Of a stretch of DNA of 64,000 bases, positions 56,446 through 64,000 are shown piece after piece. The stretch covers positions 7,899,506-7,963,505 of the forward strand of contig NC_033640.1 of the NCBI RefSeq assembly GCF_001540865.1. Direction: 5' to 3'. This DNA comes from Ananas comosus. Its lineage: Eukaryota > Streptophyta > Magnoliopsida > Poales > Bromeliaceae. Numbering within the stretch: the stretch's first letter is position 1; every line of letters begins with the position of its first letter. Under the pieces are notes generated by a model that saw only the letters and a program-made list of their open reading frames with translations, was not told the DNA's origin and ran no database searches. The translations under genes were made by a program, and so were the position numbers.

Positions 56446-57237
56446 AATCAAATTTGTTCTTTTTTTTTTGAAGGGACAAGAAAATCTGTAAGATCTGATG
56501 ATAATGGCCTTGAGTACAAGTTTGCAGAAACATTAAAACATAAATCTCCACAACAAAAGGGGAAGAAATGAAATGAAAACTTCAGCAAAGATAGCGGAAA
56601 AGAAATTGGAGAAGACAATCGAGAAAGTGTGCAAAAAATAGAGGTGTGGAAAGAGTCATTATTTGATTCATTACTACAAAATTTATAATCTTTTTATTAG
56701 GTAAATTACATTTTTATCTCTTAATTTTGGAGCTCAACACCAATTTAATTCCTAAACTTTAAAATTTCTCAATTAACGGTTTATAGTTTAATAAATATAA
56801 TAACAACAAGTTCTAATTTCTAAAAGAGTCCCAATTAAGTCCTAATTTCGGTAGAAAATGTTTATTAATGTAAGCTTTTTAAATGATTGAATTTTGTAGG
56901 TAGTATTAAATAAGGAGATGGCACTGCCCTCGTTAATGTTGCCAAGATCGCGGAGGCAGTGGAGGAGGCGATGAGGGTCGGAAAGAAAGAAAAACTAAGG
57001 AAAAAAAGAAGAGAGAGAAAGGAATAAGAGTATTTTGATGAGTTTGTTAAAAATCCGGCACGAATCTACAAAATCGAAAAATGCGGCCCGACTTTGCAAA
57101 ATCGAAAAATGCGGCCGCTAATACAATAATTGAAATTATATTTATTTTAATTAAGCTTGTTCTCAGGTTGGAACAAGCTTAACAAGCTTGATATCCAAAA
57201 AGGTTGGAACAACAGTTTCAGATTTATACCATCTTAT
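56446..57237. other. Intergenic, nothing firm
   Basis: A run GAAAGAAAGAAAAACTAAGG and similar purine-rich sequence lies near 56980-57025. GAATCTACAAAATCGAAAAA and a near copy of AAAATCGAAAAATGCGGCC occur within 60 bases around 57060-57118. No gene. Confidence 0.4.
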
Positions 57238-57238
57238 A

Positions 57239-58848
57239 CCAACTTATTCTCCCACGTAAGAAAAAAAAAAAGAGCTTATTTTCTCACTTGTTCCACGACC
57301 AAACAGAATTTAAGACTTTTAAAGGAACAAGTTCCCCCCTGCTGCTATAGAGAGAGAGACCAACTTATTCTCCCAAGTAAGAAAAAAAGAGCTTATTTTC
57401 TCACATATTCCACGACCAAACAGAGTTTAAGACTTTTAGGCTGCGTTTGGTTGGAGGGATATCCCAGAACAAGGCGGGATATCCCTCCAAACGCAATGCA
57501 TTTTGGAACAACCGGATTGTTCCCGGAACAACCCGTTAAGCCGGGAACAACCCGGTAAGCTTGTTCTCCCTAAAAGGGAGAACAAGCCGGAACAAGAGAT
57601 TTGGGCTTTTTTTTTTTTTTTTTTTTTTTCTGGCCTTTTAATTTTTTATACTTTATTTTAATTAATTTCAAATAAATTAAATGAATGCTCAAATTTAATA
57701 AATAAATATATTAATATAAATATTATTTTTATGGTAATATATTTATACTTAAATTTTATTATATAATATAAATTAATTAAATTTGATATATATTTTATTT
57801 TATTAAGTTTTATCATTTATATATTAATATTTAATTATTTTATTTTATATTAATTATTATATACATAAAATTATTTTTTCATATATTATATATATATTTT
57901 AACTTGTATTGAAATTTATACTTAAATTTTTATGATAATATATTTATACTTAAATTTTATTATATAATATAAATTAATTAAATTTGATATGTATTTTATT
58001 TTATTAAGTTTTATCATTTATATATTAATATTTAATTATTTTATTTTATATTAAGTGTTATATACATAAAATCATTTTATCATATATATATATATATATA
58101 TATATTAATTGTATTGAAATTTATACTTAAATTTTTATGATAATATATTTATACTTAAATTTTATTATATAATATAAATTAATTAAATTTGATATATTTT
58201 TTATTTTATTAAACTCTATCATTTATACTTTAATATTTAATTATATATATATTTTTTATTCGTATTAAAATTTATACTAATTATTAATTAAAAATATAGG
58301 GATATTGTTAGTATTATACTTTATTCATTAATATATTATGAATAAATTATAGAAAATAAATTATTACATAAAATAAATTATTATATATAATAAAATAATA
58401 TATATTATTTTAAATTAGATTCTTACATAAAATATTATATTATAAATTACTATATGAAATAATTTTATAAATAATTTTATATAAAATATACTAATATAAA
58501 TTAATTATTTTATTTTTAAAAATATATTTAGACGTTGTTCTAGACTTTTTATCCAAACGCTATTAAGGATATCCTCTAGAATATCCTTGAATGCATCCAA
58601 ACACAAATTTACAATTGTTCTATCTTATACCGGAATATCCCCTATTCTCGGGAACAACAAAAGTTGTTCTCCAAAATTTAGTTCTCCAACTAAACGCAGC
58701 CTTAAAGGAACAACCAAGCTTGTTCCCACCCACCCCCTGCAGCTATAGAGAGAGAGAGACCAACTTATTCTCCCAAGAAAAAAAAAAGCTTATTTTCTCA
58801 CTTGTTCCGCTACCAAACAGAGTTTAAGACTTTTCCGCCCTGTGTGGA
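57239..58848. repeat. 122-bp tandem repeat, three units, second unit split by a transposon
   Basis: Units start CCAACTTATTCTCCC at 57239, 57360 and 58760. Each continues with a GCTTATTTTCTCAC phrase, CCAAACAGA, TTTAAGACTTTT and, in units one and two, AAAGGAACAA and CTATAGAGAGAGAGAC. The second unit is interrupted at its GACTTTTAAAGG position by the element at 57439-58701; the first unit shows the uninterrupted sequence. Confidence 0.8.
57439..58701. mobile_element. PIF/Harbinger-type non-autonomous element, TTA target duplication
   Basis: A 1263-bp element with ends GGCTGCGTTTGGTTGGAGG and, inverted, GGCTGCGTTTAGTTGGAG. It is flanked by TTA at 57436-57438 and 58702-58704; TTA duplications and such ends are typical of PIF/Harbinger (Tourist) elements. 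The centre is almost pure A+T and contains three tandem units of about 201-205 bp beginning near 57725, 57926 and 58131 (TTTTATGRTAATATATTTAT). There is no transposase. Confidence 0.83.
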
Positions 58849-59785
58849 TTGGGTACAAAAGGAGGATAAGAGCCTTATCCGCCCTATTGTACCCAAACAA
58901 AAATTTTTGGATGGGAACTATTAGTTCCCACCTAGGGTGGAAATAGCTTGTTCCCATCCACCTAGGGGTGGAAACGAGCCGAGCTCGAGTGAGCTTACCT
59001 TGGCTCAAATTCGGCTTGAAATTAATTTCGAGCCTAAATTTAAGCTCAAGATTGTATTGAAATTAATTCGAACCGAGCACGAGCGAGCCAAATTTCGAGT
59101 CGAGCGAGCTCGAGCCCTAAACGAGCCGCTTGAAATTCTCAACATCATACGATCAATAGTTTAATTTGTATAGAATATTATATATAATTTGATACAAAAA
59201 TACGTCTAATAGTTCAAAGTACAAAATAATTCTATGAAATATAGTATTATAATATGAAGAAAAATAATTTATAAGTTGAATACTTAATCTTTTCAGGCTC
59301 ACATGTCTTCTCTTCCACCTTCAATCTCCAAATTATTCATTTTATTTATGCAGTCAAAAATATATAAATTATATAGATAAATATTGGATTAAACTATCCA
59401 ATTATATATAACTAAAATTAAAATTTTATATAAATAATAACTTTTTACTATAAAAATATTCTGTATATTTTCTCAAGCATACAATTAATAGCAAGGTAGG
59501 TAACGGCGGGCATATACTGTTATTTGGTAACTTGGAGGACTTCTGGCTTGACTACTTAGGGTGAGAGATAGAAAAAAAAAAAAGAGAGAAACATATTGAA
59601 ATTTTAGAGCTCTGTGAAAGAAAGAAAAAAAGAAAAAAAGTATAAATTTAATGAAATTTTGCTCTTTTATTTATCTATTGGGTTTGTTTTTATAGGCTAA
59701 TAACATTGGCCCAATTTTAACTAAACTCAGATTATTCACTCTGACTATATATAATTAAAAATATATTATATTTATATATTTTTTA

Positions 59786-59817
<32 letters not shown>
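58849..59817. other. Intergenic, several degenerate repeats
   Basis: At 58965-59130 there is a repeat rich in CGAGCCGAGCTCGAG and GAGCGAGC words, a kind often seen between plant genes. A poly(A)-rich stretch with AAAGAGAGAAA lies at about 59570-59640. No gene. Confidence 0.4.
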
Positions 59818-59819
<2 letters not shown>

Positions 59820-60042
59820 TCCGGCTATGGTGCTTGTAAAAGTATCAAGCACTTGGTGCTTGTAAATATTTTACCGTTAGATCTCTACCTTTGATCATTT
59901 TTACCCGTTAGATTATACTATTCAACCAACCACCCACTCAACCCTAGGGGGCCCACATCATCCTAACCGCACATCCTTTAATCCAATGGCCGAAAACTTG
60001 TAAGTACGAATGACTTGGTACTTTTAAATGTATAGGAGCTCA
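59818..60042. mobile_element. (TA)n-bounded foldback element, short type, S5
   Basis: Its interior is nearly the same as S4 (ATACTATTCAACCAACCACC). Its ends have diverged: GAGTCCGGCTATGGTGC on the left and GTATAGGAGCTCAATT on the right. TA and GA tracts precede it and (TA)n follows it. Confidence 0.7.
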
Positions 60043-60059
60043 ATTATATATATATAGAA

Positions 60060-61839
60060 GGTGAGCAATTGTGCTCAGCATTGACCAACGATCAGCCTCT
60101 GGTGCTCACCCTCGAGGCATCAGGACACGCCTGCGATCGCGCGCGAATAAGCGTTGGCGCAACCAAACAGCAGCCAAAAGGCTGAAACGGAGCGAATCGC
60201 CCGAACAGCGGAACGGGCCTCCCGCGGAACAAAGGTGAGCACGATGATCAGCAACATTGCCCAGAGCATCGTGCTCTGCTTCCGTAGAGATCGGGGAAGC
60301 CTCGGGAAGCCCAGAAGAGGAAACCCACTCAATAAGCTCCATTCGTGCTTGGCCGAGCAACCTTTGCTCCGGCCGGCCGTCCGGCGGCACGACGGCGTGC
60401 GGCGGGCCCTGAGTCGGGTGAGGGGAGTGAGGAACACCGTGCTCACGCTCAGGTGCGCTGAAGCGGCGGCGGCGGCGGCGGAGCACCGCCCGCACGAAGA
60501 TTCGAGCTGGGTTCCAGGAGTTGCTTGCGGCCACGGACGGCGGCGGAGGCCCGGGCGCGGAGGCGGATGCAGGAGGTCGGGGGAGTTACCGACGGGTGTG
60601 CCAAGGGGCGGCGGCGCTGGAAGAGTGCCGCACTACGGCTTCTGCTCGGGCTGCGGGTTGGGGCCGCGGCTGGCCGGGCGGCGACGGCGGCGCGTCGGCG
60701 GCGCGGGCGACCGCGGGAAGGGGCGCCCGGGCACGCGGGAAGACGACGGGAGGGTCCAGCGTGGCGACGCACTGGCGGCTGTGGCAACCGCCGCTCGCCT
60801 GACTCGGCCTGGCTGCTGCAGGGCGGCTGGAGCGGCTGCGGCGGGCCGGCGCGAACGGCGGCGGTCGACGGGGATGCTCGCGCGGGAGCACGGGTGACAC
60901 CGAGGGAGGGTCGCAGAGGCGCAGCCCCGGGCCTTTCACACAACTCGCGAGAGAGAGAGGGAGAGAGAAAGAGATGGAGAAAGAGAGAAGTGGCGGCTGC
61001 GGCGGGGTTGCCGCCGTGGCTCAGACGTGGCGGCAGGGGTTCGCGTAGGGGCAGGGGAGAGGATGAAGGTGGCTGGGGCTAGGGAGAACTAGGGTATAGG
61101 TTAGGTGAGCAACAAAACCTAAAGAGCAAACTATATAACAAGGGCAACTGTCAAAAGTGTCGTCACCAAACACCGGAATTTCACATCCGACCTTCACCGG
61201 AACGAGCTAAAAACGCGTGAACGACTTCTCACGTGCGATCTCAGCAAACGGTACATAAAATATCGCGACTTTACGAAAATAGCGTTTTTGGGCCACTACC
61301 GGACCTCTCTCGTATCAACGTGGCGATCTCCGCAGATCCGTCCTCAGATTTGTGAACGGATTGCACAGTGCGATCAGCACCTCGAGACAACAAAGCTGGC
61401 GATTTCCGTTTCGTCTTGATCGACCACCGATCACGACAATCCAACCTTCTCCGAATAGAAGGAAACAGCACACAACAATACTATATACAAATATGTATTT
61501 TTGATTTTCTCGAAATCCGTGCCGTCAAAAACCAAATCCGCTCAGCGGCCAGTAGTTCCAAACAGCTGACGTCCGGTCGAACGAGCTAATTGGAACTGTG
61601 CTATGAACAGAGTCCTGGTATGGCGAGCCAAACGGCCAACTGCTCACCGCGCCCTTCTCCCGGAAAATGAGTTACATTCACTATTTAAGTGAAACTTGGA
61701 AATCGCGTAGAATGTTTCGTTTTAAACTCGTATTTCGCCCGAACTTGACTGACGTGCTTTTGTAATTAATTACTCACACAAAAACATCCGTCAACTGAGA
61801 GATTTAGCTACGCTGGCAAAAATTCAGTCCTTACAATTA
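60060..61839 (-). other. GC-rich block, possibly an LTR or captured sequence, unidentified
   Basis: This GC-rich block has long open frames on both strands, as expected from composition alone. None gives a recognisable protein: the longest, 60154-60897 plus, is arginine- and glycine-rich. On the minus strand the right end reads TGTAAGGACTGAATTTTTGC (from 61835), which looks like an LTR start, and a CT-rich leader-like stretch lies at 60945-60990. On the left the sequence begins GGTGAGCAATTGTGCTCAGC, partly palindromic. No matching LTR or target duplication was found. Confidence 0.35.
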
Positions 61840-62352
61840 CGTACCGAGCGTCTCGTACTATAGTGTTGGTTTTCGATCTTAGGGCGTTCAATCAACGACC
61901 ACATCCGTTTAACTGATCTAGGTAATTTTTTAAAGTTCTAGAATAAATTTGATATTTTTCGACATAGTTTACTTATGATCAAACTATTTCAAAATCTGCA
62001 ATTTCAATGGCTATTTATGACGAGTTGGAGTAACGGTGTAGAAGCATCTAAATTTCGTCAAAATTTTGATAGAAAATACTTTAAAACTATATAGATTATA
62101 GTAACATCTTGATCTTGAATTTAAAGATGTCCTATACTTCAATTTAAAGATTATTCATTTTCCAAACCGCCATTTTGATATAATTTTATTTATTAAGTAA
62201 ACGATATCGAAAAAAACTAAAATTTTATTCTAAGAAATTCATGATATGCAGATCATATTTAAGTCGTGTGGATGTGATTTGAACGCCCTAAGATCGAAAT
62301 CAAACACTATACGTACTGGAGCTACGTACTTATAATAGTATAAGTACTAATT
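61840..62352. mobile_element. (TA)n-bounded foldback element, long type, L7
   Basis: The arms GTTTTCGATCTTAGGGCGTTC (left) and GAACGCCCTAAGATCGAAAT (right) are inverted repeats, with family motifs TAACGGTGTAGAAGCATCTA and TTTGATAGAAAATA inside. (TA)n follows on the right and runs into a gap (62401-62500); the left border is not TA-rich. The ends have diverged from other copies. Confidence 0.65.
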
Positions 62353-62400
62353 CTATATATATATTATATTATATATATATAGTATATATATATATATATA

Positions 62401-62500
62401 NNNNNNNNNNNNNNNNNNNNNNNNNNNNNNNNNNNNNNNNNNNNNNNNNNNNNNNNNNNNNNNNNNNNNNNNNNNNNNNNNNNNNNNNNNNNNNNNNNNN
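62401..62500. other. Assembly gap (100 N)
   Basis: A run of exactly 100 N between the (TA)n tract of L7 and the gypsy LTR. Confidence 0.98.
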
Positions 62501-63122
62501 AGGGATTTGGGAGTAAAATCTAAGTCCTCTGTGAAGAACAGGTAAAAGAGCTCAAAGGGGGCGCTTCTCAGCTATTTATAGGGTGAAAATGGGGTCAGAT
62601 GAACCTCAGAAACAAAGGCTGCAATTTGCTGTCCCTGCAGAAAATCCGAGATCTGGGTGCCCTAAACTCAGTTCTGGGCGCCCTAAACTTCCAGCCTGCA
62701 CAAAACAGCCCTCATCGATTCCTTCGCCTGCGGTATGCTGCACCCTTATCCTGCTCCGGCGGCCCACACCTACCACCAGCCACGCGTCAACACGATCGAT
62801 ATTCATGATGTAGAATTTTCGGACCCACTTCTGGGCGCCCAGAACATAGGATCCGAATTGGATTCCAGTTTCAGTTAAATTCAGCACTCAGTACTGGGTG
62901 ACCTAAATCTATTTCTGGGTGCCCTAAACTTCTGGGCGCCCTAAATCCAGTTCTGGGCGCCCTAAACTAGCAAAACTCCAGTTTTGCTTATTTGAGTGCG
63001 CCGAATCCATTTCTGCATCTATTTCGCGTAGAAACAACTCCGACTCAGTCCGACACTTTCCAGAAGCGTCGACCTGTCACTAATACTAAAGCCAATCCTA
63101 TCCGAAGCTCAGAAACACTACA
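62501..63122 (-). repeat. 3' LTR of a Ty3/gypsy element (partial), with GGGCGCCC repeats
   Basis: On the minus strand the LTR starts TGTAGTGTTTCTGAGC at 63122, directly after a purine tract AGTAGGGGAGGA. It continues past 62501 into the gap, so its end is not seen. Within 62650-62970 a short word, TTCTGGGCGCCCTAAA with variants, occurs about seven times in loosely spaced copies. Its GGGCGCCC core is palindromic. Confidence 0.7.
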
Positions 63123-63169
63123 TCCTCCCCTACTACAAAAAGTTTCGTCCGCGAAACTGAACACATACC

Positions 63170-64000
63170 TCAATCCAGGGCCTCAAACAGGTAGGGGTAG
63201 GACTCCCTCATCACCGTCTTCGGCTCCCAAGTCGCCTCCCGCTCCTCATGATTACTCCACTGTATCTTTACAAAGGGTATGACCCGTTGCGCAATTCTCT
63301 CGACTCACGAGCCAGAATCCGCACCGGTTGCTCCTCGTAACTCAGGTCCTCGCCAATCTTAAGCGGAGTGAAGTCAATCACGTGGGAGGGGTCGAACATA
63401 TATTTCCTTAAAGCCGAGACGTGGAACACATCATGAATGCCGGCTCGCCGTGGTGGTAGAGCAATTCTGTAAGCAACTGGCCCGACTCTCTCCAAAACCT
63501 CGAAAGGGCCTACAAAACGTGGACTGAGCTTTCCACGTACTCCAAATCAGCGAATCCCTCCGGACGGCGAGACTTTAAGAAAAACATGATCTCCCACCTG
63601 GAACTCCAAGTCTCGTCTCCGGGTATCAGCATAGCTTCTCTGTCGACTCTGGGCTGCTAATATGTGCCGTCGCGCCTCTTTTACCTTTTCCTCAGCCTCA
63701 ATCAGAATCTCAGGCCGAAGCGTCCTCCTTTCACCCACATCACTCCAAAACAAAGGGGATCGACATCTGCGTCTATACAACGCCTCAAACGGAGCTATCT
63801 GGATGCTCGCTTGATAGCTGTTGTTGTACGCAAACTCAACCAGTCTCAAATGCCGATACCACCCTCCTCCAAAGTCCAAGACACATGCCCTCAGCATATC
63901 CTCTAGAGTCTGAATGGTCCGCTCTGACTGACCATCTGTCTGTGGGTGAAATGCTGTGCTGAACTGCAACTGAGTGCCCAAGGCCGTCTGAAGACTCCTC
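63170..64000 (-). pseudogene. Ty3/gypsy chromovirus polyprotein, integrase and chromodomain end, inactivated
   Basis: On the minus strand, entering at the right edge, the integrase core end reads FSTAFHPQTDGQSERTIQTL, then VEFAYNNSYQASIQIAPFEA. After DVGERRTLRPEIL and FQVGDHVFLKVSPSGGIR comes a TGA stop at 63550-63552, where relatives have a sense codon. The frame continues [20 protein letters not shown] and [12 protein letters not shown]. Near 63280 a one-base deletion shifts the frame, and the chromodomain-like end follows in another frame ([20 protein letters not shown]), ending with TGA at 63170-63172. Gag, protease and RT would lie beyond the window. The order integrase, chromodomain, LTR marks it as a chromovirus (del/Tekay-like). 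Two lesions make this copy defective. Confidence 0.92.

Noticed and set aside
57157..57558. 133-codon open frame
   Set aside because: It crosses two tandem repeat units and the end of a Harbinger-type element.
60154..60897. 247-codon arginine/glycine-rich protein
   Set aside because: Both strands are open here because of GC bias; composition is biased and no motif is recognised.

Overview
This window is plant nuclear DNA, very probably from a monocot. It has spliced genes with GT-AG introns, a GC-rich first exon in one gene, plant-type families (P-type plasma-membrane H+-ATPase, UBP23-type deubiquitinase, LRR receptor-like protein) and a dense load of plant transposable elements. A non-grass commelinid such as pineapple would fit, but the species is an inference. 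There are five runs of N (16521-16620, 17024-17048, 32605-33391, 40467-40566, 62401-62500).

Three host genes are well supported. (1) A plasma-membrane H+-ATPase on the minus strand (1-3186), nine exons visible, with the C-terminal regulatory end cut off by the window edge. (2) A ubiquitin-specific protease of the UBP23 type on the plus strand (29810-36866), with part of one exon lost in a 787-base gap and a 2.8-kb last intron that hosts a TRIM retrotransposon. (3) A receptor-like protein with extracellular leucine-rich repeats (46985-50235), four exons. Host-gene remnants are two exons of an SLC35F/EamA-type transporter (44242-44475, minus), a chimeric GC-rich segment with short pieces of ribonucleotide reductase large subunit and 14-3-3 (15400-16520), and a possible terminal exon of an unknown gene (52377-52550, minus). 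The three genes have unrelated jobs (proton pumping, deubiquitination, surface recognition) and do not form a functional cluster.

The rest is mobile DNA. 4.5-12.3 kb: a Mutator-like MITE, a tandem TRIM array of five LTRs, a MITE with a SINE inside it, a hAT MITE and a 5'-truncated LINE. 14.8-16.5 kb: a hairpin minisatellite followed by the captured gene fragments. 17-18.3, 22.5-24.5, 26.6-27.2, 45.6-46.6, 50.7-50.9, 55.6-55.8, 59.8-60.0 and 61.8-62.4 kb: two related kinds of foldback element, most of them bounded by (TA)n tracts and often chained head to tail with only (TA)n between them. 19.6-22 kb: two tandem-repeat arrays (about 290 bp and 117 bp). 25-26.3 and 56.3 kb: further SINEs and MITEs. 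57.2-58.8 kb: a PIF/Harbinger-type element inside a 122-bp tandem repeat that preserves the empty site. 62.5-64 kb: the 3' part of a decayed Ty3/gypsy chromovirus on the minus strand, with its LTR.

The most interesting material is the (TA)n-bounded foldback family, which resembles the microsatellite-targeting Micron elements of rice; a SINE family whose 3' tail matches the LINE in the same window; two independent TRIM insertions with intact target-site duplications; and the two-gene chimera at 15.5-15.7 kb. All element boundaries were read by eye from terminal repeats and target-site duplications. Family names are inferences from those features.
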